From Thermoproteota archaeon (GTDB lineage Archaea; Thermoproteota; Methanomethylicia; Culexarchaeales; Culexmicrobiaceae): 7,836 nucleotides of DNA. Location: the NCBI GenBank assembly GCA_003650625.1, contig QMQW01000018.1, forward strand, positions 1 through 7,836, read 5' to 3'. This document shows, in pieces, positions 1 to 6,637 of the stretch; position 1 is the first letter of the stretch, and each line of letters starts with the position of its first letter. The position numbers and the translations under genes are program-made. The notes under the pieces were generated by a model. The model saw only the letters and a program-made list of their open reading frames with translations. It was not told the DNA's origin and did not search any database.

Positions 1-657
1 AGTCATGGTTAACGCCGTGCATCGAATAGCCAGCAGGTTAAGTGTTTCAGGTTGAGCCATGAACGCTATAACGTAGAGTTCAAGCAGTAGTTTAAGCAGA
101 TGCTCGAATCGTGGAATAGTTAAGGCGTATTGGCGCTTATACATGCACATTTCCATGATTTTCTCGAGAACCTCGAACACGGTTAAACCATACTTGAGTA
201 ACAGAAACTCTTCGATTAACGCGATTAAATACTGTTCGATTAACAGTATGCTGAACTCATGTAACCGCGTTAACTTCTGCTCCTCCTCGATTAGTTGCGG
301 GGTAACCCGTTGTCTTCTCTCGAACTCTAACTCAAGTATTTTACGGGTCGGTAACACTCGTTTCCTCCGTAACTCCTCGAGTTCCCATAGGGGCTTAAGC
401 GCAACCGTTAACGCTGTTATCCGCTCGCGTGGAAGCATGAACGGCGCTAAAACCGCATACTGACGTAACCTCATGAGGAACATTAATCGTTGAACGTCGA
501 GGAACGGGTATGCCTCGCGTCGTGTTTTAAGCGTGGTTAACTGCGTGTGTAGTTGCCGTAAGAGTAGCGCTTGTTGTTGTCCTCGATTAACCAACGTAAC
601 GGTCTGCATCATCCGCTCGTTAATCTGGTCTATCGCCGTTAAAAGTTTACGCGCCAT
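1..657 (-). CDS. Helix-rich protein of unknown function, C-terminus beyond window
   Basis: An open minus-strand frame of 219 codons starts at ATG 657-655 and runs off the left edge with no stop. A strong ribosome-binding site, AGGAGGCG at 671-664, lies 6 nt upstream and overlaps the stop codon of the preceding gene, so the two genes are probably translationally coupled. The protein begins MARKLLTAIDQINERMM and is rich in Leu, Arg, Glu and Gln, with only two glycines in 219 residues. It reads as almost entirely alpha-helical, with coiled-coil-like charged stretches around residues 90-150 and more hydrophobic helices around 135-165 and 180-210. I recognise no enzyme motif. A helical structural or scaffolding role would suit this composition, but that is inference. 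The plus-strand frame at 143-463 is its shadow. Confidence 0.8.
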   Translation of the reverse strand, partial: MARKLLTAIDQINERMMQTVTLVNRGQQQALLLRQLHTQLTTLKTRREAYPFLDVQRLMFLMRLRQYAVLAPFMLPRERITALTVALKPLWELEELRRKRVLPTRKILELEFERRQRVTPQLIEEEQKLTRLHEFSILLIEQYLIALIEEFLLLKYGLTVFEVLEKIMEMCMYKRQYALTIPRFEHLLKLLLELYVIAFMAQPETLNLLAIRCTALTMT

Positions 658-669
658 ACTATACGCCTC

Positions 670-978
670 CTAATGATAACCTATTAACTCATCTAAAAGT
701 TTCTCGTAACGCCTGATAATGTGCGGTTGATAACCGTATGTGAAAACGTCATGTAACGCCGTTAAAATAACTGTAACCGCCATTTGCTTTCGATATGGAT
801 TTAAAATGTGGTTGCCTGCCTGTTTAGCGCCTTTAGCCAAGTGCTCTTTAATAAGCAGGTAGATGCGGGCGTGATAGGCTCTTGGCGAAAGCGGAAGTGC
901 TTCAGCATTGTATAATTCATTCATGAACTTGAGTAGTTCATTACGAGTGTATTCTATCGCTAAATCAATTAAACCCAA
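670..978 (-). CDS. Small helical protein of unknown function
   Basis: This gene encodes about 102 residues and ends with TAG at 672-670. The frame can be extended to GTG at 987. I prefer TTG at 978-976, because GAGGTG at 990-985 then sits exactly 6 nt upstream; for GTG 987 the same bases would overlap the start codon. The TATA element near 1013-1022 puts the transcript start at about 990-994, so the leader would be very short and GTG 987 as a near-leaderless start remains possible. The product is predicted to be helical, with Tyr- and His-rich segments (PRAYHARIYLLIKEHL near residues 33-48) and a basic stretch around NPYRKQ. I see no membrane segment or catalytic motif. It is the first gene of a leftward pair with the 657-1 gene, divergent from the candidate major structural gene. 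Function unknown. Confidence 0.8.
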   Translation of the reverse strand: MGLIDLAIEYTRNELLKFMNELYNAEALPLSPRAYHARIYLLIKEHLAKGAKQAGNHILNPYRKQMAVTVILTALHDVFTYGYQPHIIRRYEKLLDELIGYH

Positions 979-1009
979 CTTGAACACCTCATGCTTTACT
1001 TAACCGAAA

Positions 1010-1024
1010 AACTTAAATATAAGT
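1010..1024. promoter_or_regulatory. Divergent TATA element
   Basis: The sequence AACTTAAATATAAGT at 1010-1024 reads as a good archaeal TATA box in both directions, with ACTTA/TAAGT arms. About 25 nt to the left is ~992, just upstream of the leftward start at 978. About 25 nt to the right is ~1043, which would give an 85-90 nt leader before the 1131 gene. This one element may therefore serve both directions. No clear BRE was assigned. The function is inferred from sequence and spacing only. Confidence 0.55.
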
Positions 1025-1047
1025 TTATTGGTTAACTCTATCTTGGA

Positions 1048-1103
1048 CTATGCTCGACCGTTTGAGGATGACCGCATGAAGGGACGAATATGGTCGAGTA
1101 TAG
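1048..1103 (+). promoter_or_regulatory. Stem-loop in the 5' leader of the 1131 gene
   Basis: CTATGCTCGACC at 1048-1059 pairs with GGTCGAGTATAG at 1092-1103, giving a 12-bp stem with a single G-U wobble around a 32-nt loop. The predicted transcript start is near 1043, so the stem would sit at the extreme 5' end of the mRNA. The ribosome-binding site at 1118-1123 stays outside it. Such a 5' structure could protect an abundant mRNA from decay, or bind a protein. As DNA, the same inverted repeat could be an operator. Confidence 0.5.
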
Positions 1104-1117
1104 GACTAACCGTGAAT

Positions 1118-1123
1118 GGTGAT
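1118..1123 (+). promoter_or_regulatory. Ribosome-binding site fixing the 1131 start
   Basis: GGTGAT is an exact match to the distal half of the archaeal Shine-Dalgarno consensus GGAGGTGAT and lies 7 nt before ATG 1131. This supports that start over GTG codons just upstream. Confidence 0.6.
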
Positions 1124-1130
1124 GTGAAAG

Positions 1131-1925
1131 ATGCCTGAGTATTGGAAGTATATTGGAACGGTTACTCTTCCAGACGATTTACCTACTGAAGTGCTTAACG
1201 AGTGGAAGGAAACACTGAAGGCGGAGCAATCCAGAATATACGCTAACCTGCAAACTAAGATTCCAAATGAAATCGCGTTTCAAGACCGTATCGCCGACGC
1301 CTCAAGCGATGAATTCGAGAACTTCCTTCAGAGCGTTGGCGGAAGATGGAATGCTGACGTGATTAAACTTAAGCAGAGAGTTAAACTTGCGCGGGCATAT
1401 AACGATTGGAAGACGGGTATCGACAACGCTTTCGGCGAAGGCGGATACTTCCCTGACAGAGTTGAGCAGAAAGCCAACAAATTCAAGTTGATGCGTTACG
1501 TTCTCGGAGCGGTTGGCTATCGCGCCGACCCATCTGACCCATTCGGCGTATGGAATCCCGTTGTCATGGGAGTTCTCCTAATGCGTGGCGACACCAGACC
1601 GCTACGATATTTGGATGCTAACGACTCGTTCTCAGGAACTCTTGAGAGCGTATTCGACGCGGTTAAAGGCAGGCTTATAACTCCATCAATAATTGCTCAC
1701 GGCGTTTATGCGTGTGTAATGGCGAAGTTCGCCGATGAAGGCAATCAAACAGCAATCAGAGACCAGATATTAACCGACGCTAACAGCATTATCGATGAAC
1801 TCGTTAACCTCGCATTAGACGAGACTCACAAGGGCACGGGATACGACGTTACCTACGTGCTTGAGTGGGATGACACCGCCGACAACGTTAAGGTAACCGT
1901 AACCGACATTCACCCGTCAAGTTAG
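1131..1925 (+). CDS. Candidate major virion (capsid) protein
   Basis: This 264-residue protein starts at ATG 1131 and has no family I can name with certainty. Visible features are a predicted helical N-terminal part (residues 19-125) with many Trp and aromatic residues. A central segment carries GYRADPSDPFGVWNPVVMGV (129-148). A second helical part runs to about 232, and a short beta-like tail follows (GYDVTYVLEWDD at 237-248). There is no signal peptide. It is the only gene here that appears to be alone between its own promoter and a T-run terminator. Its codons differ from its neighbours: 9 of 10 Phe codons are TTC, Arg is often AGA, and C-ending GAC, AAC and ATC codons are common. The downstream genes use TTT freely. 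Strong transcription signals plus optimised codons in a viral setting suggest the most abundant virion protein. That is inference, and an abundant DNA-binding or other early protein would look similar. Confidence 0.8.
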   Translation: MPEYWKYIGTVTLPDDLPTEVLNEWKETLKAEQSRIYANLQTKIPNEIAFQDRIADASSDEFENFLQSVGGRWNADVIKLKQRVKLARAYNDWKTGIDNAFGEGGYFPDRVEQKANKFKLMRYVLGAVGYRADPSDPFGVWNPVVMGVLLMRGDTRPLRYLDANDSFSGTLESVFDAVKGRLITPSIIAHGVYACVMAKFADEGNQTAIRDQILTDANSIIDELVNLALDETHKGTGYDVTYVLEWDDTADNVKVTVTDIHPSS

Positions 1926-1941
1926 ACGTCACATTAACCTA

Positions 1942-1955
1942 CTTTATTTTATATT
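1942..1955 (+). promoter_or_regulatory. TATA-like promoter for the 2002 gene train
   Basis: CTTTATTTTATATT at 1942-1955 resembles an archaeal TATA box. It would place a transcript start at about 1973-1978, giving a leader of roughly 25 nt that contains the GGGGG ribosome-binding site at 1988-1992. It overlaps the end region of the 1131 transcript, so some read-through is also possible. Confidence 0.4.
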
Positions 1956-1960
1956 CCCAA

Positions 1961-1967
1961 TTTTTTT
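1961..1967 (+). terminator. Oligo-T terminator after the 1131 gene
   Basis: A run of seven T (1961-1967) follows an A/T-rich stretch 36 nt after the TAG at 1923-1925. Archaeal RNA polymerase terminates at such T-runs without needing a hairpin, and I see no strong hairpin in front of it. Confidence 0.5.
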
Positions 1968-2001
1968 ATGTTAAGTATGAAATGTTTGGGGGATAAAGGT
2001 T

Positions 2002-3582
2002 TTGGCGACCTTCGGTTATACGGAAGAGGGCGAGAATTTTGAGAGCGTAAGTAATCGTATTGTTGGAAGCAAGTTTCTTACGGGGCAGGATGGGGTAGTG
2101 GACAGCATTTTCGCTTATATCCGTGCGCAATCAAGTAACGTTAAATTTAAGTGTGCTATTTACGATTATGAAAGTATGAGTTTAATTGGTGTAACAGAGG
2201 AGCGTAGCGGATTATCGAGTGAACCCGCTTGGATACAGTTCACTTTTCCAGAGCCTAAACCTCAAGTGGAGAACGATAAAAACTATGTTCTCGCGGTGTG
2301 GGCAAGCGAGGATGACGGTAACATAGGGGAAATCGCCTATTCAAGCGGAGAAAACGGATTATACCTTGACTTAGCATATAACAGTTTTCCCGATACGCTT
2401 AGCGGATACACAGAATTAGATGACCGTAAACATTCGATTTACGCTTATTACACGCCGATTCCGCCGAGCGAGTATGGTTCAACCGTTAACAGTTTAAAGA
2501 GTTTCCGCGATCAAATTCTCGATGACATGGTTCGCTCACGTATCGAAGCAAGGCTTTCAGCATCACATGAAACCATGCAGAAATACGCTAATGTTATTGA
2601 TTCAATGAGTGTAGTGGCGTATTTATTCGGTAGGCTTAGAGATTATGCTATGGCGTTATCGTTTAAGGGAATGAATGTTGGAGGCGGTAAACTGTTTAGG
2701 TTACAGCAAACTTACACGGGCGGGTTAACGGAGTATCCGAAGGGCACAAGTCCACCTGTTACGCCACGTGCGCTACCTCAAGTAGATGAGTATCTTTTCG
2801 AGACTATTACAGACCTTGAACTTCTCGAGCAAACAGACTTATCTAATCTTCAATCGTTTATCGTGATACAAGCAGACAACGATACGTTTGAAGAACCGCC
2901 TGACGCCGAAAACTACCGTTACGACTATTACGCTATGTATCCTCTCGCCAAGTTTAGATGTGAATACGACATTTTGAATCCAGAAGAGGGATTTGGCGGA
3001 ATCGAGAAACTTAAGGGCGAGAGAACTGTGATGGAGCGCGAGTTAACCGTTAAGGGAACAACGGAGCGCTACATATATTACTTTCACTTATTCTTGAATC
3101 CTATCGTTACGGGAGCAGGTGAAATAAAGTTGACTCCAACGGTTTTAGTATGGATACCTGAGTATCCGTCAGGCGCTCCAGATGTTGTTATAAGTATCGC
3201 GGGGCAACGGGTTAGAACGGGATTCACGGGGGTATGGGCGACTCTGGTGGCGATTACGCCGACTCCCGCTCCACAACAGTATGTGGTTTTACCTCATGGA
3301 TGGAGTAGAATCGCTGGGGACTTAGCGATTGTATCGGAAACAGAGGTTTGGCGTGCATTCTATAATGTAACGGTTGAAGTAAACGATGAAACTAAGGGAA
3401 CAACTGATCCAGCACCTGACACATATAATGTAACGGCGGGAGGTGATTTCACGGTTACCGCATTACCGAATGCTGGTTACACATTTGATCATTGGGAGGT
3501 TGACGGTGTGAATCGAGGTAGCGCTAATCCAATAACTGTTAAAATCCGTAAACCTACCCGTATAGTTGCCGTATTCACGTAA
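2002..3582 (+). CDS. Modular fibre/adhesin-like protein with C-terminal InlB-type repeat
   Basis: A 526-residue protein starting at TTG 2002, with GGGGG at 1988-1992 nine nt upstream; nearby ATGs at 1977 and 1982 are out of frame. Residues 1-152 form a beta-sandwich-like domain. Its spaced motifs (NRIVGSKF, DSIFAYI, KCAIYD, AWIQFTF, YVLAVW) match, from memory, a domain common in archaeal and bacterial surface proteins. Residues 160-222 look helical (stalk), and 230-450 are mostly beta with Tyr/Pro-rich segments. Residues 452-526 contain AGYTFDHWEVDGV and end in IVAVFT, the hallmark of the divergent InlB B-repeat family. The order head, stalk, beta body, Ig-like tip suggests a virion appendage or receptor-binding protein; a cell-surface adhesin of an integrated element is the alternative. 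No signal peptide or membrane anchor is visible, which favours assembly into a virion. It heads the rightward gene train. Confidence 0.85.
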   Translation: MATFGYTEEGENFESVSNRIVGSKFLTGQDGVVDSIFAYIRAQSSNVKFKCAIYDYESMSLIGVTEERSGLSSEPAWIQFTFPEPKPQVENDKNYVLAVWASEDDGNIGEIAYSSGENGLYLDLAYNSFPDTLSGYTELDDRKHSIYAYYTPIPPSEYGSTVNSLKSFRDQILDDMVRSRIEARLSASHETMQKYANVIDSMSVVAYLFGRLRDYAMALSFKGMNVGGGKLFRLQQTYTGGLTEYPKGTSPPVTPRALPQVDEYLFETITDLELLEQTDLSNLQSFIVIQADNDTFEEPPDAENYRYDYYAMYPLAKFRCEYDILNPEEGFGGIEKLKGERTVMERELTVKGTTERYIYYFHLFLNPIVTGAGEIKLTPTVLVWIPEYPSGAPDVVISIAGQRVRTGFTGVWATLVAITPTPAPQQYVVLPHGWSRIAGDLAIVSETEVWRAFYNVTVEVNDETKGTTDPAPDTYNVTAGGDFTVTALPNAGYTFDHWEVDGVNRGSANPITVKIRKPTRIVAVFT

Positions 3583-3583
3583 T

Positions 3584-3589
3584 GGGGGG
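3584..3589 (+). promoter_or_regulatory. G6 ribosome-binding site favouring TTG 3600
   Basis: GGGGGGTGA starting at 3584 matches the Shine-Dalgarno consensus apart from one wobble pair and lies 10 nt before TTG 3600. It lies inside, not upstream of, the longer frame that begins at ATG 3582, so it argues for the internal start. Confidence 0.45.
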
Positions 3590-3599
3590 TGAAGATGAG

Positions 3600-4757
3600 T
3601 TGGCGAGTATAGCGGGAGCGGTTGCAACGGGTATAGGTGCAAGCGTAGGATTCGGAGTGATAAGCGAATATGCAAGATACGCTATTTTATACGCTAAATG
3701 GAAATATTTTATAAATAATGCACGTAATAAGGTTGCAGAGGTTCTCGATGCTCTTTTAGAAGGCGAGAAAGATCCGCTTACGGGGTTAAGCGCTAAGGGA
3801 CAGGTGGATACGATAATAGAGTTTATAGATAAGACGATAGATTTTATCGGTCTCGTTGACGAGGCATTAGCGACTCAAATGTTCGTGCAGATGATTCAGC
3901 AGAGCATTGCATACGCTATTAACGCAAGCCACGCGGGGTCAATTGGGACGTTAGCGAATGTTTATAGTGGAGGAATGTATATTAGTGGGGCGGAGTCATC
4001 TGGTATCGGCGAGAAAGCGGAGAACGTTGACCGATATAGCCGTGCGTTTCTTGGGGCGGAGACGGGACTTAACATTCCATCGTTAACGTTCAATTTTATT
4101 CGAGGTGGGGAAAGACGGCTTGACGATGCGTTACGTAATTTAATGACGGATATTTCACGGTTACTTGACGAATGGAATGACTTAGTAATGATGTATTACC
4201 GCCATTATCATAGTATGGCGAGGACACGATTCGAGAACGCTCTTGAACTAAAGGAGTCTGTAACGGACAGAGCATACAGTTTACTTGAGCAGGTGGCGAA
4301 CGAGCATTTAGCGCGCATCAATGAGATGCTTGATACGGTTGAAGGCGCTAAAGCATGGTTCGACGCGGGATTACTAAGCGAAAACGAGTTAATAGACATT
4401 TGCCTACGGGTTGATTTAGAACGGCAGGCGAGTGAAGCGGATTACAACGAGTATAAAACGGCGATACTTAACGCTATCAGTAACGCGGAAACCAATTGGG
4501 ATACGTTTGTTAATACGGCGCTCGACGACTTAACGGTTATTGAAACAAAATACATGATGCTTATAAGAAGCATTCTCGACAGTTTATTCAATAATGTTGC
4601 AAGCATAGTTGAGGGATTAGCGAATGAACTTAACATTACAATCGAGGATGTATGCGCCTACCGTAGCACAGAGAAAGTGGTAACCGTAGGCAAGGAAGAA
4701 GTAACTGAGGTTGCGCCTGAAACATATACGGTTACCGTAACAGTTTATGGAGGGTAA
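3600..4757 (+). CDS. Long helical stalk-like protein with hydrophobic N-terminus
   Basis: The frame is open from ATG 3582 (391 residues), which overlaps the preceding stop as TAATG. I prefer TTG 3600 (385 residues) because GGGGGGTGA at 3584-3592 is then correctly placed, and the neighbouring 2002 gene uses the same TTG-GCG start. The N-terminus is a Gly/Ala-rich hydrophobic stretch (IAGAVATGIGASVGFGV) that could be a membrane or membrane-fusion segment or a packing helix. A Gly-rich region lies at about residues 118-165. From about 174 to 355 the protein is predicted to be long helices with heptad-like spacing (LLDEWNDL, LLEQVANEHLARINEML). The last dozen residues switch to a beta strand (TYTVTVTVYGG), which resembles the first strand of the Ig-like domain encoded by the next gene. 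A tail, spike or tape-like structural role is inferred. No catalytic motif was seen. Confidence 0.8.
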   Translation: MASIAGAVATGIGASVGFGVISEYARYAILYAKWKYFINNARNKVAEVLDALLEGEKDPLTGLSAKGQVDTIIEFIDKTIDFIGLVDEALATQMFVQMIQQSIAYAINASHAGSIGTLANVYSGGMYISGAESSGIGEKAENVDRYSRAFLGAETGLNIPSLTFNFIRGGERRLDDALRNLMTDISRLLDEWNDLVMMYYRHYHSMARTRFENALELKESVTDRAYSLLEQVANEHLARINEMLDTVEGAKAWFDAGLLSENELIDICLRVDLERQASEADYNEYKTAILNAISNAETNWDTFVNTALDDLTVIETKYMMLIRSILDSLFNNVASIVEGLANELNITIEDVCAYRSTEKVVTVGKEEVTEVAPETYTVTVTVYGG

Positions 4758-4764
4758 ATGAAGC

Positions 4765-5244
4765 ATGTCTCTTCTCGAGAACGCTCTGGTCGTATTGTTT
4801 GATGGTAACCGAGCATATCATGCTTATACAGATAGTGAGGGTAAAGTAACCTTCATAGGTGTTCCGAGCGGAACATATAAGGTTATCGTATATAAGGAGG
4901 GTTACGGCGCAGAATATGGTGAAGTAGTAGTAAACGAGGATAAATCCATCGAGTTCTATATTACAAAACCCGTAGGGGTTCTTGAGCGCATAGATGGTGT
5001 AGGGCGATACATACTTAACTTAACTAAGGGAAACATGCTTCTCGAGTTCTTTGACACGAAATATCAGGGAATTCCAGAAGTAAAATTTATTATAATGCTA
5101 ATGAAAGTAGGTGGATATGGTAGAGTTCCGTATGTTATGACTCTTCAAGGTGAAAGCATAAAGATTCAGAGTCTTATGGAAGTGGAAGCGATAGAAATAA
5201 ATACAAGTTTTGAGAATAAGTTAAGTGTAGAGGTGAAGAATTGA
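4765..5244 (+). CDS. Ig-like (carboxypeptidase-regulatory-like) structural protein
   Basis: A 159-residue protein starting at ATG 4765, 7 nt after the previous stop, with GGAGGG at 4749-4754 ten nt upstream. Residues 5-67 match the carboxypeptidase-regulatory or Cna-B-like beta-sandwich pattern: ALVVLFDGN, then TDSEGKVTFIGVPSGTYKVI, then a KEGY turn and a closing strand. This fold is a non-catalytic assembly or binding module common in surface and virion proteins. The N-terminal strand usually found before this pattern is missing and resembles the end of the previous gene's product. Residues 70-159 form a second region with strands and a hydrophobic core (VKFIIMLMKVGGYG) of unknown type. The short spacing implies co-translation with its neighbours. 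A tip, connector or baseplate-like part is inferred. Confidence 0.8.
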   Translation: MSLLENALVVLFDGNRAYHAYTDSEGKVTFIGVPSGTYKVIVYKEGYGAEYGEVVVNEDKSIEFYITKPVGVLERIDGVGRYILNLTKGNMLLEFFDTKYQGIPEVKFIIMLMKVGGYGRVPYVMTLQGESIKIQSLMEVEAIEINTSFENKLSVEVKN

Positions 5245-5387
5245 TGAGTGAATCCACAAATGTTTATTCAGATGGTGCTACAAACATAAATGTAGGTCAA
5301 AACCTCGAGAACATGAAAGACGGTTATCCATATTTCAACGATTATGATATTAACGGTTTAGGGGATGATGCAAGTGTATCGTCTTAA
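5244..5387 (+). CDS. Small acidic protein (47 aa)
   Basis: This small gene starts at ATG 5244, overlapping the previous stop as TGATG, and ends with TAA at 5385-5387. It has one of the best ribosome-binding sites here, GAGGTGA at 5230-5236, seven nt upstream. The product is acidic and rich in Asn, Asp, Gly and Ser, with one Lys, no Arg and no Cys; it begins MSESTNVYSDGATNINV. The composition suggests a short beta-rich or flexible segment, not an enzyme or nucleic-acid binder. Its end overlaps the start of the next gene, so it is sandwiched by coupled translation and is probably made in step with the fibre-like proteins. Function unknown; a minor virion component or assembly factor is possible. 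Confidence 0.65.
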   Translation: MSESTNVYSDGATNINVGQNLENMKDGYPYFNDYDINGLGDDASVSS

Positions 5388-6348
5388 ATTAAATAACAAC
5401 GTAACGCTAAAAAGAAAGAAAATTGGTTTCCGAAGTGAACTAATAGACTTTATCATTAGAAAGCCGTCGTTGCAAGGAGCAATATTATACGATGGAATGC
5501 TTTTTAGAAATCGTTTGCTCAAAAACTACTATGAATTGATAAGAGGATTGCTAACAAACGCGAATAGTGGATTTAAAGATAGTGGTGGCGATACTCGCAA
5601 TTACAGAACAAGCGGAGAGGTTGCAAGAGGAGATGCACGGATATGCGTAGGCGATAATACGGAAGAATTAGATTTTGCTGGTTATACTCTAACAAATCTG
5701 GTTGCTAATACAATTTCGTTAGCGGAAATAATAGCGTTAACGTCAAGTATAGAAGTGCGATTAAGCGCAACGGCGGGTAAAACGGGCTCGATCGTGGGGG
5801 CAGAGTTCTACGTTTATAATGATACAGGTGGCGGTTTTAGGGCATTACAAGCATGCAAACTTCTTAGCGTTACTTCAGGTGAAAGCATCATATACAAACT
5901 TATTTTCAACGAGCCTTGGTTGTATAACATGGCTAATTGGATTTACGGTATTACTGACGACCTTAATGCTCCAAACGAGAAAGACATGGCGGGCGTTATA
6001 TATACGTTACGTAGTGGCGCTGATGCTAATGTTGATAAAGCAAGAATTGTAACGGGAGATGGAACAGACGCATGGAGTCCAACAGATTACACATTAACTA
6101 ATCCAATTGAGCATTCAACGACATTTCACTATTGGATAACAGATTACGCCGTTGAATACGTATGGAGAACATGGTATATTCCACCAAGCGATGAACAAAT
6201 AGAGGAAATTGGATTAGCACAGAAACTCTATGATAATGGTGGCGCTCAACATGATACGTTACTATGCCGTATAGCGTTAGGCGCTTCTCCACTAAATCTA
6301 ATAGGTGGAAACTACTACATATTTAGGTTGCGTATCGTGGGAAGTTAA
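5374..6348 (+). CDS. Tail-fibre-like protein with duplicated beta domain
   Basis: The frame is open from ATG 5365 (327 residues). I prefer GTG 5374 (324 residues) because GGGG at 5361-5364 is then nine nt upstream, matching the spacing at other genes here; for ATG 5365 the G-run touches the start. Numbering from 5365, residues 1-65 are basic with a helix and the motif ILYDGMLF. Two related beta domains follow, at about 92-185 and 227-325. Both contain R-I-x-x-G-D-x-T followed by YTLTN at exactly the same spacing (R92/Y107 and R227/Y242). The second ends with strands typical of viral tail-fibre modules (CRIALG, FRLRIVGS). The protein encoded at 7108 has the same architecture with one copy. A structural appendage subunit is the likely role, inferred from context. 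No enzyme motif or signal peptide was seen. Confidence 0.8.
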   Translation: MYRLKLNNNVTLKRKKIGFRSELIDFIIRKPSLQGAILYDGMLFRNRLLKNYYELIRGLLTNANSGFKDSGGDTRNYRTSGEVARGDARICVGDNTEELDFAGYTLTNLVANTISLAEIIALTSSIEVRLSATAGKTGSIVGAEFYVYNDTGGGFRALQACKLLSVTSGESIIYKLIFNEPWLYNMANWIYGITDDLNAPNEKDMAGVIYTLRSGADANVDKARIVTGDGTDAWSPTDYTLTNPIEHSTTFHYWITDYAVEYVWRTWYIPPSDEQIEEIGLAQKLYDNGGAQHDTLLCRIALGASPLNLIGGNYYIFRLRIVGS

Positions 6349-6375
6349 TATGCTATCATAAGGAGAGAAGTATAG

Positions 6376-6609
6376 ATGAAGCGTAGTGAAGTGTTGAACC
6401 ATAAGAACCCGCCTAATGGATTCAAGGATCAGTTGATTAACGCTGGGATACTTGCGGGCGTAAACTTCTTTAGCACGTTGTCGGCGATTCAGATAACTCA
6501 GGTGGTTAGTGATCCCGTAACGGCGCTTGTTGGCGCAGGCATATCGGCGGGCTTAGGATTCTTTATGAGTCTTGCGGTTCAACGTGGCTTAATGAAGAAA
6601 GAAAAGTAA
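6376..6609 (+). CDS. Small two-helix membrane protein
   Basis: A 77-residue protein starting at ATG 6376, with AGGAG at 6361-6365 ten nt upstream. A polar, basic N-terminus (1-18) precedes two hydrophobic segments, at about 21-41 (AGILAGVNFFSTLSAIQI) and 47-68 (Gly-rich, ALVGAGISAGLGFFMSL). They are joined by a short polar turn, and the protein ends in a basic tail (MKKEK). The helical-hairpin layout fits a holin-like lysis protein, but no endolysin is visible nearby. It equally fits a small membrane-embedded virion protein; the major capsid proteins of spindle-shaped archaeal viruses also have two hydrophobic helices. I cannot separate these options. A weak TATA-like stretch inside the preceding gene (about 6315-6325) might give it an extra promoter. 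Confidence 0.75.
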   Translation: MKRSEVLNHKNPPNGFKDQLINAGILAGVNFFSTLSAIQITQVVSDPVTALVGAGISAGLGFFMSLAVQRGLMKKEK

Positions 6610-6637
6610 TATTGCGATATGGGGGTGGCTTAACTTA

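Noticed and set aside
143..463. Plus-strand frame of 106 codons, rich in Ser and Asn
   Set aside because: It lies wholly inside the longer minus-strand gene with a strong ribosome-binding site, and its low-complexity Ser/Asn/Arg composition is typical of a shadow frame.
1050..1138. Two short leader frames (9 and 20 codons, coupled by ATGA) before and into the 1131 gene
   Set aside because: No ribosome-binding sites, the first start is too far from the TATA box for a leaderless start, and both sit in the stem-loop region; more likely chance.
3463..4636. Minus-strand frames at 3463-3675, 4208-4399 and 4442-4636
   Set aside because: Each is antisense to well-supported plus-strand genes, without ribosome-binding site or coherent protein features.
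4740..4770. Programmed frameshift joining the 3600 and 4765 genes
   Set aside because: TAA at 4755 in the first frame and TGA at 4759 in the second leave no open path, and the third frame does not lead into the 4765 gene.
5819..6292. Alternative frames at 5819-6052 (+) and 6098-6292 (-)
   Set aside because: Both lie inside the 5374 gene, whose two internal domain copies confirm the real frame.
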